Shown in pieces: positions 9,299 through 16,463 of a stretch of DNA of 33,378 bases (positions are counted from its first letter, which is position 1; each line of letters opens with the position of its first letter). The DNA is taken from NCBI GenBank assembly GCA_003552795.1, contig PUOM01000038.1, forward strand, positions 1 to 33,378. The letters run 5' to 3'. A program made the translations under genes and the position numbers. This stretch comes from Halomonas sp. (lineage in GTDB: Bacteria > Pseudomonadota > Gammaproteobacteria > Pseudomonadales > Halomonadaceae). The notes beneath the pieces were generated by a model. That model was not told the DNA's origin and did no database searches. It saw only the letters and a program-made list of their open reading frames with translations.

Positions 9299-9940
9299 AT
9301 GACACGCAAGATCGCCGATATCCGCCGCGACTATGAAGGGGGGCAGCTGGATGAGTCCCAGGCCATCGAGGACCCCATGGCGCTGTTCGAGGAGTGGCTG
9401 GCCCTGGCGCTCGAGAGCGAGGGTGATGACGGCAACGCCATGACCCTCGCCACCGTGGACAGCCAGGGGCTGCCCCATGCCCGCGTCGTCCTGCTCAAGG
9501 GGATCGACGAGCAGGGCCTGGTCTTCTATACCAACTACCACAGCCACAAGGGCAGCGAACTGGCCAACGTTCCGCATGCCGCCCTGGTGTTCTGGTGGCC
9601 TTCACTGGCGCGTCAGGTGCGCGTGGAGGGCAGCGTCGAACAGGTCAGCGCCGCGGAGTCCGATGCCTACTTCGCCAGCCGTCCGCGGGGCAGCCAGCTG
9701 GGCGCCTGGGTCGCGACCCAGAGCGTGGTGATCCCGGGCCGCACCTGGATCGAGGAGCGCCAGAGCCGCTTCGAGCAGGCCTATGAGGGGCAGGAGATTC
9801 CCCGCCCGGTGCACTGGGGCGGCTACCGAGTGGTTCCCAATATGATCGAGTTCTGGCAAGGTCAGCCCAGCCGGCTGCACGACCGGATCCGCTACGAGAC
9901 CCGCGACGGCCGGTGGCAGCACTTCCGCATGGCGCCCTGA
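9299..9940 (+). CDS. pdxH: Pyridoxamine/pyridoxine 5'-phosphate oxidase
   Basis: A 213-residue FMN enzyme; ATG 9299 is preceded by GAGGAG with a 6-nt gap. It oxidises pyridoxine- or pyridoxamine-5'-phosphate to pyridoxal 5'-phosphate, the last step of vitamin B6 synthesis and salvage, in the cytoplasm. Family segments are MTLATVDSQGLPHARVVLLK (substrate/FMN), FYTNYHSHKGSELANVPHAA, RQVRVEGSVEQ, SRPRGSQLGAW, and the C-terminal dimer signature EFWQGQPSRLHDRIRY ending RMAP. Length matches E. coli PdxH (218). Monocistronic; convergent with the Pat-like gene over a 96-bp gap holding a hairpin. Confidence 0.95.
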   Translation: MTRKIADIRRDYEGGQLDESQAIEDPMALFEEWLALALESEGDDGNAMTLATVDSQGLPHARVVLLKGIDEQGLVFYTNYHSHKGSELANVPHAALVFWWPSLARQVRVEGSVEQVSAAESDAYFASRPRGSQLGAWVATQSVVIPGRTWIEERQSRFEQAYEGQEIPRPVHWGGYRVVPNMIEFWQGQPSRLHDRIRYETRDGRWQHFRMAP

Positions 9941-9975
9941 CCCCCTGGCCGGGCACGGGCCGCCGTCCGCAATCT

Positions 9976-10003
9976 CGAGCCCCTCGCCACCGGCGGGGGC
10001 TCG
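9976..10003. terminator. Candidate hairpin terminator between pdxH and the Pat-like gene
   Basis: A stem of about 12 bp (CGAGCCCC, bulged T, CGCC pairing with GGCGGGGGCTCG) and a 3-nt loop between two convergent genes. No U-tract follows, so its efficiency is uncertain. Confidence 0.45.
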
Positions 10004-10036
10004 CACCGAGAGGGAAGAGGAGCGGGCCGGGCACCC

Positions 10037-12784
10037 TCAGTCGGGCAGGCTCTCCAGGCGATGGCGCTGCCATTCGCTCTCCGGCTCGTTGAGACGCAGT
10101 ACCGCATCGACCACCTGCTCCTCCATGTTGTAGCGCTGCTTGAAGCCGAGGTGCTTCATCAGTGCGCGCATCGGGTGGTTATCGACCATGATCTTGCCGA
10201 TCATCTCCAGAGTGCCGACGCTTCGGCAGTAGTCGATCATCTTGTTCATCAGCAGGCTGCCGATCCCCAGCCCCTGGAGGTCGTCGCGGATGATCACCGA
10301 GAATTCGGTGCGGATGTTGTCCGGATCGTTCCATACCCGGACCACGCCAAGCATCTCCTTGCTGCCATCCTCGAGCAGGTACTCGGCGATGAAGGCCATC
10401 TGCCGGTCATAGTTGATCTGCGACAGCATCGAGAGGTCGCGCTGGGTCAGGTCCGACTTGTTGTGGAAGTAGCGGAAACGAATGCTCTCCTCGGAGAGCC
10501 GCCGGTGGAAGCTGGTGATCAGCGGCGCATCCTCGGCCCGGATCGGACGCACCTCCACCTCCCAGCCATTCTTCAGGGTTACCCACTCACGCAGCTCTTC
10601 CGGGTAGGGCATGATGGCAAAGCGTGCCGGCGTGCCAAGATCCATGGCAAAGTCCACCGCCACCATGTCGTCGCGGTTGAGCAGCAGCGGATTGATCTCC
10701 ATGCCCCGGAGCTCCAGCAGGTCGCTGGCCATCTGCGACAGCTTGACCAGCAGCTGGCAGAGCCGAGTGATATCGCGCTCGGGGTCGCTGGAGTGCTCAT
10801 GGATCAGCCGGGCCACATGGGTACGATCCACCATGTCCTCGGCCAGTGTCATGTTGAGCGGCGGCAGCGCTACCTGGCGGTCGGCCAGGATATTGACCTT
10901 GTAGCCCCCGATGCCGAACACGATCACCGGGCCGAACACCGGATCCCGGGTGATGCCGGCGCAGGTCTGCAAGGAGTGCTTGCCGCGCTGCATGGGTTGC
11001 AGGCAGTACTCGCGGACCTTGAAGGCGGGATACTTCTCGTGCACCTGCTCGCCGAGCAGCGCCACCCCCTCGACCACCTGCTCGGGACTCCTCAGGTCCT
11101 GCAGCAGCCCCGCCGAGAGCCGATGGGGATGCTTGCGGTAGCGGAATGGCCGGCAGTTGCCCTCGTGCACCACCTTCAGCGCCATGGCCCCCTCGAAGGC
11201 CTGCGCGGCGGCAGCCCCCTCCTCCGGCGTGGTCACGTAGCGACTCGGGGCGACCGGAATCCCGTAGGCCTTCAACACCTGGGCGGTCTCGGAGTGAGAA
11301 AGCGATTCGCGCCCCTCGGCCTTGGCCTCCTTGATCAGGGTGCGGCAGCGGGCGCGGATGTCCGCCGTGGTGGTAAACGGCAGGCTGGGAGGCGTCTCCT
11401 GCAGCAGCGCCTGGACTCGCTGATAGTCGACCATGTGCATGAAGGCGTTGATGGCCTTCTCGGGCGACACATAGGTGGGGATGGCCGCCAGGCTGCACTC
11501 GTGGCGTGCCGAGAGGGCCTCCTCGAGCCCCATGAAGCTGGTCAGCAGGTTGCGGCGGAAGCGCTTGCGGTTGGCCACCACCGCCTGGGCGGTGGTCTTG
11601 GAGGGTGCCAGGCGGGTCGGCGCATGCACCACCAGCACGGCGTCGACGCCGGGGTCGGCGGCGACGATCTCGATGACATCCACGAACGTCTCGGGGGTGG
11701 CGTTGCCCCCCAGGTCCACCGGGTTCTCCCCGGGCTTGCTCATGTCGAAGTCGCCGCGCTCGAGCGCTGCCCGGGTCTCCTCGCTGAACTCGGCCAGCTT
11801 GCCGCCGGCATGGATCAGCTTGTCGATGGCCAGCATCGCCGGCCCCAGGCCATTGGAGACGATCGCCAGACGGTCGCCGCGCAGCGGCTTCATGAGCGAC
11901 AGGGTCATCAGCGCATCGAACAGATCATCGGAGTCGTGCACCCTCACCACGCCGGCGCGGGAGAAGGCCGCATCGAAGATCCTGTCGCGGTTGGCGACCC
12001 CCGGCGTGGGCGGCAGGCCGGTGAGATCCGACTCGGGAGTACGCCCGCTCTTGATGGCCAGCACCAGGCGGTTACGCGAGGCGTCGCGCAGGGCCGTCAT
12101 GAAATGCTGGGCGTCGAAGATCTTCTCGAGATGCAGCAGGATCGCCTGGGTGGGCGAGAACTGGTTGATGTAGTCGAGCAGATCGGGAAGCATGACGTCG
12201 ACGCTGTCGCCCAGGGTGATCAGGTGCGAGAAGCCCACCCCGCGCCCCGCCGCCCAGTCGATCATCGCCGTGCCGAGCATGCCGGACTGCCCCAGATAGG
12301 CGACCTTGCCGGCCTTGATCGGCCGGTTGGCATAGGAGGCGTTGAGCTTGCGCCCCGGCACGATCAGCCCCATGCACTCCGGTCCCAGCACGCGAATCCC
12401 CGACTGGCGAGCGGCATCGAGCATGCGCTGGCGAATCGAGGCCTTGCCGTCGCGGGCCTCGTCGAGGTGAGAGCCGCCGGAGAGCACCAGCGCCGCATGC
12501 ACACCGATACTGCCCAGCCGCGCGATGCGTCCGGGCACCGTGGCCACCGGAGAGCAGATGACGGCGAGGTCGGGCGCTTCGGGGAGCTGACCGATGCGGG
12601 CGAAGGCGGGCTGACCGAAGACGCTATCGTAGCCCTTGGGGTTCACGGCCCAGAGGGTCCCCGGAAAACCGGCCTCCTGAAGGTTACGGATCACCAGCCC
12701 GCCCAGGGAATTGGACTTTTCCGATGCACCGATGACCGCGATGGTACGGGGTTCGAAGAAGTGACGCAGGAAACGGGTGCTCAA
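10037..12784 (-). CDS. Pat/PatZ-type protein lysine acetyltransferase (inactive ACD domain plus GNAT)
   Basis: A 915-residue protein. The frame extends upstream, but TTG 12784 has GGAGAG 4 nt before it and opens directly into the conserved RFLRHFFEPRTIAVIGASEK. Order: CoA-binding Rossmann domain, succinyl-CoA-ligase-like domains, an ATP-grasp region (about 510-735), then a GNAT domain from residue 743 with candidate catalytic Glu827 (TEFSVIIRDD) and acetyl-CoA loop QGLGIG (837-842). Where ADP-forming acyl-CoA synthetases carry the phosphorylated His (SHTGA motif), this protein has KSGRTPESDLTGLPPTP and no His, as in Salmonella Pat. It therefore likely acetylates lysines of acyl-CoA synthetases rather than making acyl-CoA. 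It is divergent from an HDAC-family gene. Confidence 0.88.
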   Translation of the reverse strand: MSTRFLRHFFEPRTIAVIGASEKSNSLGGLVIRNLQEAGFPGTLWAVNPKGYDSVFGQPAFARIGQLPEAPDLAVICSPVATVPGRIARLGSIGVHAALVLSGGSHLDEARDGKASIRQRMLDAARQSGIRVLGPECMGLIVPGRKLNASYANRPIKAGKVAYLGQSGMLGTAMIDWAAGRGVGFSHLITLGDSVDVMLPDLLDYINQFSPTQAILLHLEKIFDAQHFMTALRDASRNRLVLAIKSGRTPESDLTGLPPTPGVANRDRIFDAAFSRAGVVRVHDSDDLFDALMTLSLMKPLRGDRLAIVSNGLGPAMLAIDKLIHAGGKLAEFSEETRAALERGDFDMSKPGENPVDLGGNATPETFVDVIEIVAADPGVDAVLVVHAPTRLAPSKTTAQAVVANRKRFRRNLLTSFMGLEEALSARHECSLAAIPTYVSPEKAINAFMHMVDYQRVQALLQETPPSLPFTTTADIRARCRTLIKEAKAEGRESLSHSETAQVLKAYGIPVAPSRYVTTPEEGAAAAQAFEGAMALKVVHEGNCRPFRYRKHPHRLSAGLLQDLRSPEQVVEGVALLGEQVHEKYPAFKVREYCLQPMQRGKHSLQTCAGITRDPVFGPVIVFGIGGYKVNILADRQVALPPLNMTLAEDMVDRTHVARLIHEHSSDPERDITRLCQLLVKLSQMASDLLELRGMEINPLLLNRDDMVAVDFAMDLGTPARFAIMPYPEELREWVTLKNGWEVEVRPIRAEDAPLITSFHRRLSEESIRFRYFHNKSDLTQRDLSMLSQINYDRQMAFIAEYLLEDGSKEMLGVVRVWNDPDNIRTEFSVIIRDDLQGLGIGSLLMNKMIDYCRSVGTLEMIGKIMVDNHPMRALMKHLGFKQRYNMEEQVVDAVLRLNEPESEWQRHRLESLPD

Positions 12785-12898
12785 GAGTCTCTCCGGCAGT
12801 GGATGACGGGAATGCCTTACTACTGTGTACGACCTATTGACACTGTCTGGCAAGGGATTGGGCAAAGTAAAGTGACCGCAGTCAGCCTGGAGGCACCG

Positions 12899-13852
12899 AT
12901 GATCACCGGTTACATCACCCATCCCCATTGCATGCTCCATCACATGGGGCCCGAACATCCCGAGAGCCCGCTGCGACTTGAGGCGATTCGTGCGCGCCTG
13001 TCGCTGTCGGGGCTGCTGCAACAGACCATGCAGTCTGACGCTCGGGAGGCCACCGAGGAACAGCTGGCCCGGGTTCACCCTCTGCGTCACCTGCGTGCCC
13101 TGGACAAATGTGTTCCCGAAGAGGGCATCGTGACCCTGGACAGCGACACCATGATGAACCCGGAGAGCCTCAGCGCCGCCCGGGTGGCCGCAGGCGCCGT
13201 GGTTCGCGGCGTCGATCAGGTCTTTCGCCACCAGGCCGACAACGTCTTCTGCGCCGTGCGCCCCCCCGGCCACCATGCCGAAGCCGCCGATGCCATGGGC
13301 TTCTGCTTCTACAACAACGTGGCCGTCGGCGCCGCCCACGCTCGCGCCAAGTACGGGGCGCGGCGGATTGCGATCCTCGATTTCGACGTCCACCAGTGCA
13401 ACGGGACCATCGACATCTTCAAGGATGACCCCGATGTGCTGGTCTGCACCAGCTTCCAGTATCCCTTCTACCCCTGGCGCTACCTGCGCAGCGAGTGGCA
13501 GAACGTGGTCAACACGCCGCTGGAGGCGGGCACCGACAGCGCCGCCTTCCGCCGCGCCATCGAGAATGACTGGCTGCCCGCCCTGCATCGCTTCAAGCCG
13601 GAGCTGGTCCTGCTCTCCTCCGGCTTCGACGCCCACCGCGAAGATGACATGGCGGAGCTCAACCTCGAGGAAGAGGACTTCTACTGGGTCACCCACATGG
13701 CCCTGGAGATCGCAGCCCTCTACGCGGACAACCGGCTGGTCTCGGTCTTGGAGGGCGGCTATCACCTGGAGTCTCTGGGCCGCTGCGTCGAGGCTCACCT
13801 CAAGGCCCTGCTCGGCCAGCCCTTCAGCAACGCGCCGGCACCTTCGGCCTGA
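12899..13852 (+). CDS. Histone deacetylase/AcuC/acetylpolyamine amidohydrolase family protein
   Basis: A 317-residue zinc hydrolase; ATG 12899 follows GGAGG by 5 nt. Active-site elements: RPPGHHAEAADAMGFCFYNN (H125, H126), zinc ligands in DFDVHQCNGT (D163, H165) and GFDAH (D244), and the catalytic Tyr in LEGGYH (Y288). The family removes acetyl groups from lysine side chains or polyamines. The canonical VHHGNGT is VHQCNGT here; zinc ligands are kept. It is transcribed away from the Pat-like acetyltransferase across 114 bp, so the pair could set opposing arms of a reversible acetylation switch. That is inference; polyamine substrates are equally possible. Confidence 0.9.
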   Translation: MITGYITHPHCMLHHMGPEHPESPLRLEAIRARLSLSGLLQQTMQSDAREATEEQLARVHPLRHLRALDKCVPEEGIVTLDSDTMMNPESLSAARVAAGAVVRGVDQVFRHQADNVFCAVRPPGHHAEAADAMGFCFYNNVAVGAAHARAKYGARRIAILDFDVHQCNGTIDIFKDDPDVLVCTSFQYPFYPWRYLRSEWQNVVNTPLEAGTDSAAFRRAIENDWLPALHRFKPELVLLSSGFDAHREDDMAELNLEEEDFYWVTHMALEIAALYADNRLVSVLEGGYHLESLGRCVEAHLKALLGQPFSNAPAPSA

Positions 13853-13864
13853 CGTTTCCCGATG

Positions 13865-13893
13865 GCCCGGTGGCGGCATGATCGCCACCGGGC
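13865..13893 (+). terminator. Hairpin after the HDAC-family gene
   Basis: Perfect 11-bp stem (13865-13875 with 13883-13893, arm GCCCGGTGGCG) and a 7-nt loop, 12 bp after the stop codon. No U-tract. It sits only 45 bp ahead of the XRE gene start, so it could separate the two genes or attenuate read-through. Confidence 0.5.
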
Positions 13894-13938
13894 GTGGTAA
13901 GCTTGAGGAAACCTGTTTCCGATAGTGAATCTTTGCCG

Positions 13939-14571
13939 ATGACTGCCACCACCGACCAGGAAGCCGCTCTGCGCATCGCCTCGGGCCGCAAGCCGCTCGT
14001 CGAACCTCTGCGGCTGGGCGAGCGGCTGCGCGAGATCCGTCTGGCCAACCAGTGGACCCTGGAAGACGTCAGCCAGCGCACCGGGCTCGCCCGCTCCACG
14101 CTTTCCAAGATCGAGAATGACCAGATCTCCCCCACCTTCACCGCCGTCCAGAAGCTGATCGGCGGGCTGGGCATCGACCTCCCCCAGCTGCTCAGGCCAC
14201 CCCGCCAGCAGAGGCGGACCATGGGGCGACGCGACCTGACCCGCAGCGGTCAGGGACAGCAGCACCCCACGCCCACCTATGAGCACGAGCTGCTGAGCTG
14301 CGAGCTGGCCCAGAAGCGCATGATTCCCTTCAAGACCATCGTCCGGGCCCGCAGCTTCGAAGAGTTCAGTGAGTGGGTGCGTCACGACGGCGAGGAATTC
14401 CTGATGGTGCTCGACGGCGAGATCCTGCTCTATACCGAGTTCTACGAGCCCCTGCGTCTCGAGCAAGGCGACAGCATCTACTTCGACAGCGACATGGGCC
14501 ACGCCCTGGTCTCGGTGAGTCCGGAAGATGCGGTAGTGCTGTCGGTCTGTACCCGGGTCGACGCCGCCTGA
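13939..14571 (+). CDS. XRE-family regulator with C-terminal cupin domain
   Basis: A 210-residue protein. ATG 13939 is chosen because the preceding 15 codons are not conserved-looking, but no good ribosome site is visible before it; GTG 13894 is an alternative. Residues 29-82 are a helix-turn-helix of the HTH_3 class (LGERLREIRLANQWTLEDVSQRTGLARSTLSKIENDQISPT in outline), joined by a basic linker to a cupin (about 140-205: EFLMVLDGEILLYTEFYEPLRLEQGDSIYFDSDMGHALVSV). XRE-cupin proteins regulate amino acid, polyamine or other catabolic genes in response to a ligand in the cupin. Target unknown; the HDAC-family gene upstream is a candidate. Confidence 0.85.
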   Translation: MTATTDQEAALRIASGRKPLVEPLRLGERLREIRLANQWTLEDVSQRTGLARSTLSKIENDQISPTFTAVQKLIGGLGIDLPQLLRPPRQQRRTMGRRDLTRSGQGQQHPTPTYEHELLSCELAQKRMIPFKTIVRARSFEEFSEWVRHDGEEFLMVLDGEILLYTEFYEPLRLEQGDSIYFDSDMGHALVSVSPEDAVVLSVCTRVDAA

Positions 14572-14572
14572 T

Positions 14573-15424
14573 TCAGCCCCGGCGGTTGGCCGCCCGGTCA
14601 CCGGGGCGACGTTGCGGCACCGCATCCAGCACCAGGCGACCCCCGGAGTGGATCGCCTGGAAGTGCCTTCCCTTGGCCCGGGCGATCAGCATGACCCCGA
14701 ATCGCGCGGCCAGCTCGACCCCCTTCTGGGTCACCCCGGAGCGCGAAACCAGCACTCCTATCCCCATCTGGGCGACCTTGAGCACCATTTCCGAGGTGAG
14801 CCGCCCGGTGGTGTAGAAAATATCGGCACGCCCCGACTCCGCCTCCGCCAGCCACTGCCGCCCCGCCAGGGTGTCCACGGCATTGTGGCGCCCCACATCC
14901 TCGACGAAGTCCAGCACCTGCGCCTGCTGGCACAGTGCACAGCCGTGCACCGCTCCAGCGCTGCGGTAGGTCTGGTTGTGCTCGCCCAGCGTCTCCAGCA
15001 GCGCATAGAGCGTCGACTGGCGTAACGGTGTCTCGGCCAGGCGCCGGCGCGGGACGGCATCGAGCAGCCGGCCGAATACCGTGCCCTGACCGCAGCCGGT
15101 GGTAACGGTGCGCTGGCCCAGGCGCTCCTCGAGGTTCTCCGGCAGGTGGCGGGTCAGCACCGCCGCGGCCTCGACCTCCCAGTCCACGTGCACCGCCATC
15201 AGGTCATCACAGGACGTCAGCAGCCCCTGGTTGCGCAGGTAGCCCACCACCAGCGCCTCGGGGTCATCGCCCAGGGTCATCAGAGTGACGATCTCGCGCC
15301 TGTTGAGGTAGAGGGTCAAGGCCCGCTCGGCGGCGATGGCCTGACGTCGGGGCTCTCCAAACTCATCGAAGACCTCGATCTCCACGGTGGCGGGCAGGCG
15401 GGCGTGGCTGCGAGTCAAGGACAT
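14573..15424 (-). CDS. fdhD: Formate dehydrogenase accessory sulfurtransferase FdhD
   Basis: A 283-residue protein starting at ATG 15424 (MSLTRSHARLP); the ribosome site is weak (GAGACG). FdhD takes sulfur from IscS and transfers it to the molybdenum cofactor, needed for formate dehydrogenase activity. The persulfide-carrying CxxC is C162-x-x-C165 in GCALC, followed by the signature FVEDVGRHNAVDTL. Other family segments are ERALTLYLN, GYLRNQG and TTGRLTSEMV. It lies near moaB and moeA, fitting a cofactor locus, though no formate dehydrogenase gene is in the window. Its stop is one base from the stop of the XRE-cupin gene. Confidence 0.93.
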   Translation of the reverse strand: MSLTRSHARLPATVEIEVFDEFGEPRRQAIAAERALTLYLNRREIVTLMTLGDDPEALVVGYLRNQGLLTSCDDLMAVHVDWEVEAAAVLTRHLPENLEERLGQRTVTTGCGQGTVFGRLLDAVPRRRLAETPLRQSTLYALLETLGEHNQTYRSAGAVHGCALCQQAQVLDFVEDVGRHNAVDTLAGRQWLAEAESGRADIFYTTGRLTSEMVLKVAQMGIGVLVSRSGVTQKGVELAARFGVMLIARAKGRHFQAIHSGGRLVLDAVPQRRPGDRAANRRG

Positions 15425-15548
15425 GGCGCGTCTCGTCTCTGGTGGGTGGGCGCCGACGGCGACCTGGTCATGATGGCATCCGGGCACCTTGCTGTCTGCA
15501 GCCCCTGCTGCCGTGCAGCGGCTGGCAGAGTCGTGACACCCTGCACAC

Positions 15549-15577
15549 GACACCGCCCACGGGCGGTGTCTTTTGTT
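15549..15577 (+). terminator. Intrinsic terminator in the fdhD/DUF1244 divergent spacer
   Basis: 9-bp perfect stem GACACCGCC/GGCGGTGTC with loop CACG, followed by TTTTGTT: the classic form on the plus strand. No plus-strand gene is present upstream (fdhD reads away), so it probably ends a short leader or small RNA. Confidence 0.65.
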
Positions 15578-15624
15578 ATGCTGACCCGACTGCCACGCCA
15601 ACCCCTGAGGGAGACAGAGCGACC

Positions 15625-15942
15625 ATGGACCACCTCGACGACGCCACCCGCACCGAACTCGAAGCCGCCGCCTTCCGCCACCTGCTCAAGCACCTCGATG
15701 AGCACAAGGAGGTGCAGAACATCGACCTGATGATACTGGCCGACTTCTGCCGCAACTGCCTCTCCAAGTGGCTGGTCAGCGCCGCCGAGGAGCGCGGTGC
15801 CGAGCTCGACTACGAGGCCGCCCGCGAGTACGTCTACGGCATGCCCTACCCCGAATGGAAGAAGGCCTATCAGCAGGAGGCGACGCCCGAGCAGCAGGCT
15901 GCCTTCGAGGCCCGCCAGGCGCAGAAGTCGGGGAAAGCGTAA
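15625..15942 (+). CDS. DUF1244 family protein
   Basis: A 105-residue cytoplasmic protein; ATG 15625 follows GAGGGAGA at a somewhat long distance. It matches DUF1244: an N-terminal helical part (TRTELEAAAFRHLLKHLDEH), the signature NIDLMILADFCRNCLSKW with a conserved CxxC at about residues 43-46, and YGMPYPEWKKAYQ. The function is unknown; the CxxC suggests metal or redox chemistry. Its stop overlaps the moaB start (TAATG), so it is translationally coupled to molybdopterin genes. That link to cofactor synthesis is contextual only. Confidence 0.87.
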   Translation: MDHLDDATRTELEAAAFRHLLKHLDEHKEVQNIDLMILADFCRNCLSKWLVSAAEERGAELDYEAAREYVYGMPYPEWKKAYQQEATPEQQAAFEARQAQKSGKA

Positions 15943-16463
15943 TGAGCGAACCGATGCACCCCCTCGCCGTCGCCGTGCTGACCATCTCCGATACGCGCAC
16001 CGAGGCCACCGACCGCAGCGGCCAGTCGCTGGTAGAGCGGCTCACCGCCGCCGGCCATCGCCTGGCCGACAGACAGATCATCCCCGACGATATCTATCGG
16101 ATCCGGGCGGTGGTCGCGGCCTGGATCGCCGATCCCGAGATCCAGGTGGTACTGACCACCGGAGGCACCGGCTTTACCGGCCGGGACTCCACCCCCGAGG
16201 CGGTCAAGGTGCTGCTCGACAAGGAGATCGAGGGCTTCGGGGAGCTGTTCCGCCAGCTCAGCTGGGAGGAGATCGGCAGCTCCACGGTGCAGAGCCGCTG
16301 CCTGGGTGGGCTGGCCAATGCCACGGTGGTGTTCTGCCTGCCCGGCTCCACCGGAGCCTGCCGCACCGGCTGGGACGGCATCCTCGCCGAGCAGCTCGAT
16401 AGTCGGCACAAGCCTTGTAACTTCGCCAACCTGGTGATTCCCGAGCGGGGCCAGCATGGCTGA
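15942..16463 (+). CDS. moaB: Molybdenum cofactor biosynthesis protein MoaB
   Basis: A 173-residue protein whose ATG overlaps the DUF1244 stop. The MogA/MoaB fold is clear: AVLTISDTRTEATDRSGQ near the N-terminus, VLTTGGTGFTGRDSTPEAV (molybdopterin-binding GGTG) and LPGSTGACRTGW. The ending RHKPCNFANL resembles E. coli MoaB. MoaB/MogA proteins adenylate molybdopterin before metal insertion; in E. coli that step is done by MogA and MoaB's own role is less certain, while in many bacteria MoaB is the only such enzyme. It overlaps moeA by 8 bp, so the two act and are made together. Confidence 0.93.
   Translation: MSEPMHPLAVAVLTISDTRTEATDRSGQSLVERLTAAGHRLADRQIIPDDIYRIRAVVAAWIADPEIQVVLTTGGTGFTGRDSTPEAVKVLLDKEIEGFGELFRQLSWEEIGSSTVQSRCLGGLANATVVFCLPGSTGACRTGWDGILAEQLDSRHKPCNFANLVIPERGQHG

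Noticed and set aside
10061-12898. Long in-frame upstream extension of the HDAC-family gene
   Set aside because: Antisense to the Pat-like gene; a proper ribosome site and family start occur at 12899.
12785-13888. Upstream extension of the Pat-like gene on the minus strand
   Set aside because: Antisense to the HDAC-family gene; the conserved start is at TTG 12784.
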